DNA of 64,000 nucleotides from Bacteroidota bacterium (GTDB taxonomy: Bacteria; Bacteroidota; Bacteroidia; Chitinophagales; Saprospiraceae), in contig JANSWP010000018.1 in the NCBI GenBank assembly GCA_024743405.1, positions 24,212 to 88,211 of the forward strand, read 5' to 3'. Of the stretch, positions 45,501 to 60,500 are shown in pieces. The first letter of the stretch is position 1. The number at the start of each line of letters is the position of its first letter. Under the pieces are notes generated by a model. The model saw nothing but the letters and a program-made list of their open reading frames with translations. It searched no databases and was not told the origin of the DNA. A program made the position numbers and the translations under genes.

Positions 45501-48500
45501 TTACATCGTAAATCGCTGTCGCATTGGTTGTGCCAAAGCAAGTCGTCTGGACATTTTGGATCGTAACAGTTGCTCCGGAAACATTGTCAGTCAATGTGAA
45601 AATCACAGTTGCAGCGCAACCCGAATTCGTATCAGTCGCAGTCACAGCATATGTGCCAGCGGCGAGGTCGATTCGGAGATCTCCGGTGCCATTATCAGAC
45701 CATTCAAAAAGATAATCACCTGTAATACTTGGATTGATGGAAACAGCCCCATTTGAAGCTCCACAACTCGGTTGAGTGTTAATAGTAAATTGTAACTCTA
45801 GCGGATTGGTCTCGTCTATTTCGATTTCGAAAACTTCGACACAACCTGTTCCTACGTCAGTTGCAGTAACTTGATATGTGCCCGAAGAAAGGCCATCTCT
45901 GAACGCCCCTGTACCACCGTCACTCCATGTGTAATCATAATTTGGAGATAATTGAGCAGTACCATTAGCTTGTCCACAAGTGGCTGGTGTTGTGTTTAAA
46001 ATCTGTGGAGTTGGACCATTTTCATTTCCAATTAAAACAGTGATTTCAGTAGCGCAAGTATCATTGATTATAGTTATCGTAACATTATAAGTACCTGCTG
46101 CCAAATTATCAGCGACATTCGAAGTACTTACGTTGTTTGTCCATTCAAAAGTAAAATCATTTGGATTGCCATTAACATTGATTTCAGCAATTCCATCAGC
46201 ATTACCACAGGTAGCATCGTCTGTATCTATGAATAAGACTTCCGGTGCTTCGCAAGGTAAAGTTTGGCAGTCGTCTCCAATGACAATTCCATCCAAAATA
46301 GCTTCACAGCCATTGGAATCCAAAATTGTTACGGAGTAAGTGCCTTCTATTAAATCATTTCGATGTTGAGGATCATCATTACCTACAAGATCTGCCCAAT
46401 CGAATGTATAAGGTGCAGTTCCGTCATTCAAACTTAAAATAATAGAACCGCCATTCTGACAATCCGCATTTGATGGTGTAGCGGTTGCTGTAAAGTTATT
46501 TTCGGATAGAATTTCGATTGTCAAATAAGCTAAACAACCTGTATTTGGATCAGCAACAGTGACTTCATAAGTGCCTGCTGCCAAATCGTTTCGGTTAAAC
46601 CCTGCACCACCATCTGACCAAGAGTAGTTGTAATTAGCTGGAGAAAGCGTTACCGAACCATCGGCAGCTTCACACGTCGCATTCGTTAAACTTTGAATGG
46701 TCGCTGTTGGATTGTCGATATTATTAATAGTAATCTCTAATTCCGTTTTACAAGTATCACCAACAGTAGTAATCGTCACCTGATACATACCTGCGCCCAA
46801 TCCTGTTGCAATATTTGAATCAGAAATATCAGCTTCCCATTCAAATGTGAAATTATTTACATCGCCGTCCATATTGATCATTGCACCTCCATCTGTACCG
46901 CCACAATTCGCATCTTGAATATCTACACTCAATACAACAGGGTCATTACACCCAATAGTGGTACAATCGTCCGTAATTTCTATTTCAACGATCTCCACAC
47001 AATCAAATTGGTCCGTTACAGTCACTGTATAAATACCAGCTTCCAGATCATTTCGGGATGCACCAAGTCCACCATCTGACCATACAAAATCATAGTCTGG
47101 AGCAAATTGAGCAGATCCATCGGCATTCCCACAAGTCGCTGCTGTTATACTGAGCACTTGTGGAGCGGGACCATCTAAATCTTCAATCAACACCATAACT
47201 TCAGTTGAGCAAGTATCGTCCGAATTAGTAATGGTCACAACGTAAGTCCCGGCTAATAACCCAGAAGCTTCGTTCGTAGAACTGACATCATTTGTCCATG
47301 CGAATAAGTAATTCACAGGGTCATCTGACATCATAATGTTGGTACTTCCGTCGCCGCTTCCACAATGTGCGTCAGTAGTACTCACGGAAATCACTTCCGG
47401 AGTATCGCAATCAGTTGGTACACAATCGTCTTCGATGGTAAATTCAAAAATCAAAGAGCAGTCATTAGCGTCCGTCACGGTTAAAATATACGTGCCGACA
47501 GCCAAATCACTACGGTGTTGTGGATCATCATTGTCAGCGAGGTCGTCCCAATCGAAGAGGTATGGTTGCGTACCGCCCATTACGTTTGTTGTGATAGCCC
47601 CATTGCTGTCACAGTCTTTATTGCTGACATCTGAATCCAATTCTATTTGTAGAGGTTCCGTCACCTCAAAGCAGCTTTCACCAGCTTGACAACCATTTGC
47701 ATCTAAAACAATGACACAATAATTGCCTGCGGTAAGTGCGCCATTCTGGTACACGTTTCCTAAATTATCTCGTATCTCGATAGTTTCTGGAGTAGCAAAT
47801 CCGGAATCCAAATCTACCTCATAAATGACTGTTCCATTCGTGTCTCCATAACAATCTAGACTTACATCTTGAGTCGTTACAGTGGCGCCTGAAATATTAT
47901 CATTAAGAGTGAAAGTAGTTTCCGTAATACAGCCCGTTTGAATATCTGTAGCACTTACAGAATAAGTACTAGCAGCCAAATCATTTCTTGTTTCGGCATT
48001 GCTTCCATCAGACCATGCATAGGTATAATTTCCAACTAAATTTGGTGAAATTGTTACAGAACCGTTGGCTTCGCCACACATTGGTTCCGCATTAATGATT
48101 GCCTGAATCTCTAAAGGATTTGTACTTTCAATATCCACCGAAATTGTGGTGGAACAATTTATAGAATTATCGGTTACTGTCACTTCATAAGTTCCTTCTA
48201 CTAAATCATTTCTTATTGCACCATTATTGCCGTCTGACCATTCAAATACATAGGTAATTGGGCTTAATGCGGCGGTTCCATTCGCTAATGCACAAGTAGC
48301 TGGTGTAGTCGAATCAATGTTTACAACAGGCTCGCCTTGATCATTGATAGTAAAATCAACAGTCGTTGAACAAGTGTCTCCAACTACCGTTATTCCGACT
48401 TGATAATCCCCAGCTGGGAGGTCAGTAGCCACATTAGAATTACTAACATTTGGCGTCCAAGTATATTCAAAATCAAGAGGATCTCCATCCAAAATAATAA

Positions 48501-51500
48501 GCGCCGTTCCATTGTTTTGATTACAAGTAGCATCTGTAAAGCTTGTTGAAACAACAGTTGGCGTTTGACAATTACACTCATCCAATACTTCTGCATTTTG
48601 GAAGGTTGTTGAACAACCATTTTCATCAGTTACAGTCACAGTATAAATACCTGCATCAAGATCAAAAATTTCGGAAGTGGTTCCTCCATTTGACCAATCA
48701 AAAGTATAATCACCTGTGCCACCAGTCACTTCTAAACTAATGCTACCTCCGTGATCACAATCTTTATTTTCGACTGTAAAATCAATCGTAAGTTTCTCAG
48801 GTTCAGTTATTTCAAAACAACCTTCGCCAGCGAAACAATCATTGGCATCAAATACTTTTATACAATAGTTACCCACTGGCAAACTACCATTTAAAAATTC
48901 ATTATTATTCGCATCAACAATCAAAACATTCGCAGGCTGTGCAAAATCTGGATCAAAATCCAGGTCATAATCAACATACCCATCAGTCATGGCAAAACAA
49001 GTCACTGTTGTGTCTGCAACCGTTACACTTACCACAGAGATTTGCTCATTCAAGTCAAAAGTGTATTCACCCATACAGCCTATTTCTATATCCGTCACTG
49101 TGACAGAAAATGTTCCTGCGGCTAATCCACTTCGGCTTTGGTTCGTATCGCCATCATTCCATAAATATTCGAAATTGTTACTTCCTCCTGTTGCTTGGAT
49201 TTCAACTTCTCCATTTGCATTTCCGCAAGTAGGTTGAGTAATAATATTTTCAATAATTCCTAGGTTATCTACGGAATCAACTTCGATAACCAAATTAGTA
49301 GGACATCCCGCATTTTGAGGATCAATAACAGCCACATAATAAGTACCCGCAGCCAAATCTGTACGAGTGGACATCAATTGATTATCCATATCCCACAAAT
49401 ACAGTAAATCAGTTGGGAAAAACTCTACCGAACCATTTCCAGCACCACAATTATCTGGCGTTACTTTTATATCCGTTGGTTGTGGTCCACCATTATTATT
49501 GATAACAATCGTTGTTTCGGTCAAGCAACTAGGATCATTCTTTCTTGATATTGTCACATGATAGAATGCTGCCGAAAGTGTTGTTGAGCTATTGGAAGTA
49601 CTTACTGGTGGATTCCAATAGAAGTTAAAATCTGATGGATCTCCATCCAGCTCAATCGAAGCTGTTCCATTCGGCGTTAGACAATCTGCATTTATCGTCG
49701 TAACATTTAAAATATCAGGTTCGATACAAGCTTCACAGCTATCGACAACTTCGATATCATTCAAAATAAAGTCACAACCGTTTTGGTCATAAACAGTCAC
49801 AGAATAGGTTCCTGCGACTAGGTCAAAACGATCTTTAAAGTTGTCGTTTCCAGGCACATCTTCCCAATCGTATTTGGTTTGCCCCGTTCCGCCATTGCTA
49901 TTCAAAGTTATCGTACCCAATGTCACACAGTCTGCAGGTGTCACATCATAAGTTGCAGTGACGGGTGTAGGATCCACGATTTCAAAACAGCCTTGTGCTA
50001 CCAAACAACCTAATCCATTGAATATTTGTAAACAATAATTACCTGCCGGCAATTCGCCATTTTCTACGATCAAACCATTTTCATCAACAAATACCGTATC
50101 AGCAGGATGAATAAAGTTTTGATCATAAGAAATTATGTATTGAGCCATACCATCTGTAGCACCTGGACAACTGGTTGAAGCTCCTTCAACAGCTACAAAA
50201 GCTGGAGCCATATCCGCAACAATCATAGCAACAATTGCCGTCGTTTCACAACCTGTATCAATATCTGTTATAGTTACTTCATAGTTACCTGCCGCTAAAT
50301 CATTTCGGCTGGCATCGGTATTTCCATTTGGCCATTCGTAATTATAATTTCCGCTACCCCCACTAGTCACTTCAACTGTAGCCGCACCATCTGCCTGACC
50401 ACAATTTGATTGTTGATCAATAGTAGAACTTGCCAAGAGGGTATTTGTAAATTCGATTTCTAGATTTTCCAAAATCGTTTCACAACCTGACGAATTCGAA
50501 ATAGTGACACTATAAATTCCTGCCCCTAAATCTGTTCGATTTTGATCATTATCATTTCCTGAAATATCTTCCCAATTGAATGTAAAGGCAGTGCCTTGAC
50601 CTTGGTTAGTTAAAGTGATTGTACCTTTATCCATACAATCTCCATCCACTACTTCGATTGCAAAATCAGGATATGTTTCTATTTCAACTTGAACCGTATC
50701 TACCGCCTCACATACACCAAATTGAGCAGTTAAAATGTATTGACCAGATGCTAAAGTCGTGACGTCTTGAATACTTGGATTTTGTTCATCGGAAGTGAAT
50801 CCATTTGGTCCAATCCAAGAATAATTATCAGCGCCAGGGTTAGAGGTCAATTGTAACTCATCTCCAACGCATAGTGGACTATTGCTATTTGAAACTATAT
50901 CTGGCACATCATTCACCGTGACTTGTGTAGCTGCGGAAGCTGTCGTGCCTGCTAAATTGGTCACATTCACCGTAACGATAAATGTTCCAATATCAGTTAT
51001 AGTAAAATTGACAGATTGACCGGTGGTTTGATCAAAAGTACCTCCCGTTGCCGTCCATTCGTAGGTGAACGTTGGATCATCTGGTAATGCTTGTAATTGA
51101 ATTGTTCCACCACCACACATCACTGGATCTTGTGGCGATATTTGTATATCTGTGATACTTTCAATTACGGTTACATTCATAACTTCTTCTGTGAAGTTGC
51201 CACAATTATCTGTTGCAATCCAAGACCAAATCAGCACATAACCATCTGCATTTGGAATATTCACTTCAGAGAAATCAATATCAACATTTAAATCACAATT
51301 ATCCGTGGCAAAAATACCGGTAGGAATATCAGGGATTTGATCGCCATTACCTAAATTGACCGTTACATCAGCGGGTACGCCAATCAATTGAGGCGCTACA
51401 TCATCCACTGCTGTGATCAATTGGGTTTTAGAAGTTTCATTTCCACAATCATCCGTTGCTGTCCATGTTCGAGTGATCGTATATGACTCTTGACACATTT

Positions 51501-54500
51501 CTGGATCCATTATTTCTAAAAACACTACCGTAACATCATCGTCGCAATCGTCGGTTGCTGTTACATTCACTGGTGGATCAGGAACCTGATCACAAGCTAT
51601 AGTCAAATCAGCCGGCACAGCTGGAAGTTGAGGTGGCTCGCTGTCTTCAACCGTAATTACCTGCTCAACCTCCTCTGGATTTCCACAGTCGTCGATTGCA
51701 GTCCACTTTCTAGTAATCGTTTCACCACAAGCAGTGGTTACTGAACTTTCTTCATATAGTATTTCAACATTTGTATCACATCCATCTGTGGCAGTAAGCG
51801 TTGGAATAGCTGGAATATCGCCACAATTTACTATCGCATTTTGAGGAATTTCATCAAAAACAGGTGCCGTAACATCCAAAATAACAATCTGTTGGGTTGT
51901 TTCGATACTATTTCCACAATCGTCAGTTGCTGTCCAAGTTCGCATCAGGATATAATCATTCGCACAAGCGCCAGGGATGATTATATCACTAAATAATACG
52001 GAAATATCGGTATCGCAATTATCCTCCACTTCCAAGTCATTGGAGGTTGGAATATTATCGCAATCAACCGTTAAATCAGCTGGCAAGGTCACAAAAACTG
52101 GTGCTTCTGAATCACTCAAATCAAGAATTTGAGTAGCAACTTCTGAATTTCCACATGCGTCGGTAGCAGTCCAAGTTCTTGTTATGATTTCACCGCAGTC
52201 GGTGTCTTCTGTTTTTTCTTCAAAAATCACTTCTGGATTTGTATCGCAATTATCCGTTGCAGTTACAGTTGGCAGAGCTGGAACACCATCTTTGCAATCT
52301 ACGTCTGCATCAGTTGGCACATTATCAAATACAGGTGCAACCACATCAAGTACAACAATAGTCTGAGTCGTTTCAATCGCATTACCACAGAGGTCAGTCG
52401 CTGTCCAAGTTCGGATAATAACATAATCTGTTGCACAAGCACCTGGTGTAATAATATCAGAAAACGACACTTGAATATTGTCTGCACAATCATCCTCAAC
52501 CTCCAAATCCTCAGAAGTTGGGATATTATCACAATCAACCGTCACATCAGCTGGCAATGTTAAGAATACGGGTGCTTGCGTATCAATAAGCTCTACGATT
52601 TGAGTTTGAGAAACAGTGTTTCCACAATTATCCGTAGCTGTCCATATTCTAGTGATCGTTGCGCCACAGTCTTTCAATTCAGTATTTTCATCTAAAACAA
52701 TATCTACATTCTGATCACAATCATCAGTCGCTGTTATGTTTGGAATCCCCGGATCATCATTACAGCTTCCACTAAAATCAGCTGGAATACCGACCATTTC
52801 AGGAGCAGTGGTATCATTTACAAAAATGACCTGAGATGCAGAAGTTTCATTTCCACAATCATCTGTAGCAGTCCATGTTCGAGTTATGGTATAGGCATTT
52901 TCACAGGCACCAGGAGTGATAATATCGCTAAAATTCACATCAATATCAGTATCGCAATTATCCGTCACGGTTGGATCAACTGCCGTTGGAATAGCACTAC
53001 ATTCTACCATCACATCCGCTGGAATGTTTGTCAATATTGGTGCTTCCGTATCTTCCACTGTAATTGTTTGAATTTCTTCAACAGTATTACCGCAACCATC
53101 GGTTGACATCCATTTTCTAGTTATTATTTCTCCACAGGCGGTTGACTGACTAGATTCTTCAAAATTAATCGTCAAATCTGTGGAACAATTATCCGTTGTT
53201 GTTACCACTCCTGAAGCAGGTGGAGCAGGCACTTCATCACCACAGCTCACCGTAATATCAATTGGAATATTAGTCAAGACGGGTGGTGTATTATCATAAA
53301 CAGAGACTTCTTGAGTAACGACTATGGTATTGCCACAATCGTCAGAAGCAGTCCATGTTCTTACTATTTTATAAGATTCTAGACAAGCTCCAGGAGTAAC
53401 CGTTTCCGTTAATAAGACTTCAACATTATCATCACAATTATCAGTCGCAGTTGGATCATCTGCTGTAGGAATATTATCACATTCAACCGTTACGTCCGCC
53501 GGGACATTTGCCAAAACTGGCGGTGTCGTATCAGAAACGCTAACGATTTGGGTTGCCGTAACTACATTTCCGCAATTATCAGTCGCCGTCCATGTTCTCT
53601 TGATCCCATCTCCACAATCACCTCCTGCAATTGCTTCTTCATTGAAAATAACTTCTACATCCGTATCACAAGCATCGTTTGCCGTTACTACTCCCGGTGC
53701 TGGAGGATCTGGTAAATTACCACATCCAACATCTATATCCGTTGGAACGCCAACTAAAGTTGGAGGCGTATTATCTTCCACAGTCACTATTTGTTGAGCA
53801 GACGTAGAGTTCCCACAATCATCGGTCGCTGTCCACGTTCGGATAATAATATAACTATCATCACAAGATCCTAGCGTAATAATATCGCTAAACAATACCA
53901 AAATATCTGAATCACAATCATCAGAAACTGTTGGATCAATTGACGTTGGAATATTATCGCATTCAACAGTGATATCAACAGGAACACCTGTTAAATCAGG
54001 GGCTTCCGTATCTCCGACTGTTATTACCTGAGAAGCTGAATTACTATTTCCACAATCATCGGTCGCTGTCCAGGTTCGAGTAATCGTTTGTCCACAAGAA
54101 TTATCTACGATAACCTCTTCAAAAAGAATTTCTACATCTGTATCACAATTATCTGTAGCGGTGATAGTACCAACTGGTGGTACATTTGGTATATTATTAC
54201 AATCGCCAGTGATATCAACAGGAACACCTGTTAACTCAGGGGCTTCCGTATCTTGAACAATGATAATTTGGGTAATTTCTGTTGTATTTCCACAATCATC
54301 CGTTGCACTCCATGTTCTGATAATAGAATAATTACCTGGACAGTCACCAGACTGATTTTCTTCCGTAAATATTAAGTCAATATTGCTATCGCATTCATCA
54401 CTTACGGTCACATCAATTGGCGTTGTAGGAATGTTATCACAGCTTGTCGTAAGGTCAGCTGGTACATTTGTAATTATCGGTGGTCCATCATCTCCAACAG

Positions 54501-57500
54501 CAATAATTTGAGATTCAGAAATGCTATTTCCACAATCATCCGTCGCAGTCCATGTTCGAGTGATTGTTTGTCCACATGCATTGTCAACTATAACTTCCTC
54601 AAAAGTAAGTTCTACATCTGTGTCGCAATTATCTGTTGAGGATATCATTCCAACTGGTGGAATAACAGGTATATCATCACAACCCCCAGACACATCATCT
54701 GGTACGCCTATCAACTCAGGAGCGGTATTATCTTCAATTGTCACTATTTGTTGAGCAGTAGTCGTATTGCCACAATCATCCGTCGCTGTCCATGTCCGAG
54801 TGATAATATAACTATCATCACAAGCACCCGGTGTAATGATATCACTGAATAAAATAGGGATATCCGTATCACAATTATCACTTACCGTTGGATTAATTGA
54901 GGTTGGTATATCATCACATTCAACCGTAATATCCGAAGGCATATTTAATAATTCTGGCGCTTCCATATCTCCGATCGTAATTGTTTGACTCTCTGCAGTA
55001 CTATTTCCACAATCATCGGTTGCTGTCCAAGTTCGGGTAATTGTTTGACCGCACGCATTATCAACTATTACTTCATCAAAAATAATCTCTACATCTGTAT
55101 CACAATTGTCGGTCGCGCTAATCGTACCAGTTGGCGGAACATTTGGTATATTATTACAATCACCAATTACATCAGCAGGAACGCCCACTATAACAGGTGC
55201 AGTTGTATCGTCTATAATGATGATTTGGGTCGCTGTTGTTTCATTACCGCAATCATCGGTTGCGATCCAAATTCGTTCTAAAGTATATTGCCCTTGACAG
55301 GCACCAGGTAGTATATTCTCTTCAAAACTCAACTCTACATCCGTATCACAATTATCAGTTACGGTCACATCTATTGATATTGGAGGAATGTCTGAACATT
55401 CAGCAGAAATATCCGCAGGTACATTCGCAATAATCGGAGCATCGAAATCACCAACTGTGATTGTTTGAGTATCAACAATCGTATTACCACAATCATCCGT
55501 CGCTGTCCAAATTCGTTCTAAAGTATAACTACCTGCACATAGTCCTGGAATCGTATTTTCATTGAATGTCAATTCTACATCCGTATCACAATTATCGGTT
55601 GCGGTTACCGTATTCGGATTAGGTAGCGTTGGAATTTCATCACAGTTCACTGCAATATCCGCTGGAACACCAATAATTTGTGGACCTTCCGTATCTCCTA
55701 CGTTGATTACTTGTGTAGCGTCAGAAGTATTTCCACAATCATCCGTCGCCATCCAGGTTCGAGTAATGGTTTGACCACAACCATTGTCTTCTATTTGTTC
55801 TTCAAAAGTAATGGTAACATTAGGGTCGCAACCATCAGTTGCTGTGACGACACCCGGTGCTGGTGGATTTGGAATATTATTACAACCAGCGTCAAGATTA
55901 GCTGGTACATTTTCGAGTTCTGGCGCAGTCGTGTCATCTACAATAATGATTTGGGTAGCTATTGCTTCATTACCACAATCATCAATCGCCGTCCAAATTC
56001 TTTCTAGTGTATATTGTCCTTCACAACTACCAGCTAAAATATTTTCATCAAAATTCAACTCAACATCTGTGTCGCAATTATCCGTCGCAACCACATTTGG
56101 ATCAACTGATGGCAAATCAGAACATTCCGATGAAATATCAGCTGGAACACCTGTAATTTGAGGTAATTCTGTATCTCCGATCGTTATGGTTTGAGTCGCT
56201 GCATTCGAGTTACCACAATCATCAATTGCTGTCCAAGTGCGGGTGATGGTTTGTCCACAACCACTATTTTCTACTGTTTCCTCAAAAATCACCTCCACAT
56301 TAGTATCGCAATTGTCTGTTCCTGTTACAATTGGTGGAGCTGGTGCCCCAACAGTACAATCTGAATCAATATCAACTGGTACACCAACCAATTCTGGGGC
56401 AGTCGTATCATCCACAATGATTAGTTGTGATTCAACCGTTTCATTACCACAATCATCAATTGCTGTCCAAGTTCTTTGAATCGAATATTGTGCAGGACAG
56501 CTGCCATCTAATAGGATATCTTCCACTGTTAATTCTACATCTATATCGCAATTATCCGTTGCTGTTACATTATTTGGAACAGATGGAATTGCAGAACATT
56601 CAGCCGAAATATCAGCTGGAATTCCTGAAATAACAGGAGCTTCTGTATCTCCTATATTAATCGTTTGAATGGCTTCCGTTGTAAGTCCACAATCATCCGT
56701 TGCTATCCACGTCCGAGTAATGGTTTGTCCACAACCATCATTCACAATTTGTTCATCAAATATTAATTCAACATCCGTATCACAATTATCCGTCGCAACT
56801 ACATCCCCCGCTGTTGGCGGATCAGGAATAGTATTACAATCCGCATCAATATCAGATGGTACACCCGCTATGGTAGGCGGTGTAGTATCTTCAACTGTCA
56901 CGATTTGTTCGGCGGAAGTTGAGTTACCACAATCATCGGTCGCTGTCCACTTCCGGGTAATTATATAACTATCATCACAGGCGCCTAGAGTAATAACATC
57001 ACTGAACAATACAGAGATATCTGTGTCGCAATCATCACTAACCGTTGGATTAATCGATGTCGGAATATCATCACATTCAGCAGTAATATCGGCTGGAATA
57101 TTGTCCAAAACCGGTGCTTCTATGTCTCCTACAGTTATTTCTTGAGTAGCTGCTGTCGTATTACCACAATTATCGGTTGCTGTCCAGGTACGTGTAATCG
57201 TTTGACCACAGGCATTATCTACAACAACTTCTTCAAAAAGTACCTCTACATCTATATCACAATTATCAGTTGCTGTCACCACACCTGGAGCAGGCACAGT
57301 TGGAATTTCGTTACAAGATACCGCCTCATCTGATGGTACCCCAACTAGTTCAGGTGCAGTCGTATCATCTACAATTATCAATTGTTGAGCAGTAGTGACA
57401 TTACCACAATCATCCGTTGCCGTCCATATTCTTTGTAAGGTATATTGATTTTCACAAGCCCCTGACAATGTGACATCTTCTACGGTCAATTCAACATCTG

Positions 57501-60500
57501 TGTCGCAATTATCCGTTGCAGTTACATTATTAGCTACAGGTGGAATATTAGAACATTCAGCAGAAATATCGGCTGGAATATTCAATATTTGTGGGGCTTC
57601 ATTATCTATTACATTTATAGTTTGAGTAGCCTCTTCTGTCAATCCACAGTCATCCGTTGCTGTCCATGTTCGAGTGATGGTTTGACCACAAGCGTTATTG
57701 ACTATGTTCTCATCAAAAATCACTTCAACATCCGTATCACAATTATCGGTTCCTGTCACTGACGCCGCCGTCGGAATATTATTACAATCAACATCCGTAT
57801 CGGCTGGAACACCCACCAACTCTGGGGCGATGGTATCATCCACAATAATCAATTGAGATTGAGTAGCGATATTGCCACAATCATCGGTCGCCGTCCATGT
57901 TCTTTGAATTGAATATTGCGCAGGGCAAGCTCCATCCAAAATGATATCTTCTACTGTTAACTCGACATCTGTATCGCAATTATCACTTGCCTTGACATTA
58001 CTTGGAACTGCCGGAATATTAGAACATTCAGCAGAAATATCGGCAGGAACACCTACAATTACTGGATTTTCATTGTCTTCGACAGTTATGGTTTGTATCA
58101 ACTGGATAGAATTTCCACAATTATCGGTCGCCGTCCATTCTCTTATAATGCCTTGACCACAATCGTTATTGACGACACTTTCATCAAAAGTAATTTCTAC
58201 ATCTAAATCACAATTATCCGTCGCTATTGGATTTGCCGCTGGTGGAATATTATTACAATCCACCGAAATATCAGCTGGTACATTGCTTAACTCAGGTGCA
58301 ATTGTGTCATCTACAATAATCAGTTGTGAAGCCTCCGTTGTGTTTCCACAATCATCGGTAGCCGTCCATGTTCGAACCAAAGAATATTGTTCTGGACAAC
58401 CTCCTGGTAAAATGGTTTCTTCAAAATCAAGACTAGGATTAGCATCACAATTATCTGTTACCGTCACATCCGTCGGCGTTGGTGGAATCGCTGAACATTC
58501 AGCAGAAATATCAGCTGGAACACCAGTAATAACTGGTGGCAAACCATCTCCCACCGTAATTGTCTGAGTGGCTGTCGAAATATTTCCACAAGCATCCGTT
58601 GCTGTCCATGTTCGCGTGATTATCTCACTATTATTGCAAATACCAGGAGCAGAAGTTTCCGCAAAGGTGAGGGATGGATTGATATCACAATTATCAGTCA
58701 CTACAATATCTGTTGGTAATGGCACATTCGGAATGGCATCACAATCAGCATTCGTATTTGGTGGAATCCCTGTGATAACAGGCGCTTCGTTATCTCCTAC
58801 ACTTACCTCCTGAAAATGAAGGGTGGTATTTCCACAATCATCGGTTGCTGCCCATGTTCGAATAATTTTGAAGGATTCAGGACACAACCCAGGTTCAATC
58901 GATTCTCCAAAAGTAATATCTACATTAGGATCACAATTATCAGTCGCAGCGATATTCGCAGGTGCGTTTGGCACATCGTTACAATCTGCTGTTATATCAC
59001 CAGGTGCATTATCAAATTGAGGCGATACATCATCGGTAACAGTAATGGTTTGTGAAGCTGTTGCTGTATTTCCACATTCATCTGTAGCCGTAAATGTTCG
59101 TGTAATTATTTTCTCTTGTGGACAACTTCCAGTTACTTCTGAATCTGCAAAAGTCACTACTACATCTGTATCGCAATTATCTGTTGCCGTTGGTAATTCC
59201 GTTGGAATGGACTCCTCACAGGAAACTTCCAATGCGGCTGGAATATTTGATAATACAGGCGCTATCGTATCTTCTATGGTAATAATTTGTTTGCCTTGAA
59301 CTTCATTTCCACAATCATCGGTCGCCGTCCAAGTTCTTGTAATAATTCTTTCCTGTGGACAAGTTCCTGCGACCTCATTTTCATCTAAAGCAATGAGTAT
59401 ATCTGTATCACAATTGTCAGTCGCTATTGGCGAATCTGTTGGCAATACTGCATCACAATCGATCGTAATATCAATTGGAATATTTAACAAGACAGGAGCT
59501 TCATCATCTTGAATGGTGATGGTTTGTGTAAACGTTTCAGAATTTCCACAATCATCGGTTGCTGTCCAAGTTTTAGTCACGACACTTTCTGATGGACATC
59601 CACCACTTGCCGTTTGAATCTCTACCTCTAAGGTTACATCTCCACAATTATCTGTTACGGTTGGTTCCTCATTCGGTAAAGGATCTTCACAATTTATAGT
59701 AACATCTGCCGGTACATTTGTGAATTCTGGCAATGAATTATCAAACACATAAATATTCTGAGTTTCAGTGGTTTGATTTCCACAATTATCGGTCGCTGTC
59801 CACTCTCTAATCAAGGTATATTCACTTGGACAACCTCCAGGTAAAGTTGTTTCGCTCAATTCAATGTCAACATCAATATCACAATTATCAGTTGCTGAAA
59901 TATTAGTTGGTTGGGCTGGAGTATCATCACATTCCGCTGAAATGTCTGCCGGAATATTAACTAATACGGGCTCTGTATTATCCTCAACTGTAATGATTTG
60001 AGATTCTGACAGTTCATTTCCGCAATCATCGGTAACCGTCCACGTTCGTGTTAAAACATAAGAATCTTCACAAATTTCGTCAGATCTAACTTCTTCAAAA
60101 TCAATGGTCAAAAGGGTTGTACAATTATCAGTTGCTGTTGGATTAGCCACCGTAGGAACGGCACCACATTCGACGGTTATGTCAGCAGGAACATCCGCCA
60201 ATTCTGGTAATGAATTATCAAACACATAAATATTCTGAGTTTCAGTGGTTTGATTTCCACAATTATCGGTCGCTGTCCACTCTCTAATCAAGGTATATTC
60301 ACTTGGGCAACCTCCAGGTAAAGTTGTTTCATTCAATTCAATATCAACATTGATATCACAATTATCAGTTGCTGAAATATTAGTTGGTTGAGCTGGAATT
60401 TCATCACATTCTACCGAAATATCAGCTGGAATATTGACCAATACGGGTTCCGTATTATCCTCAATCGTAATGATTTGAGATTCTGAAATAGAATTGCCAC

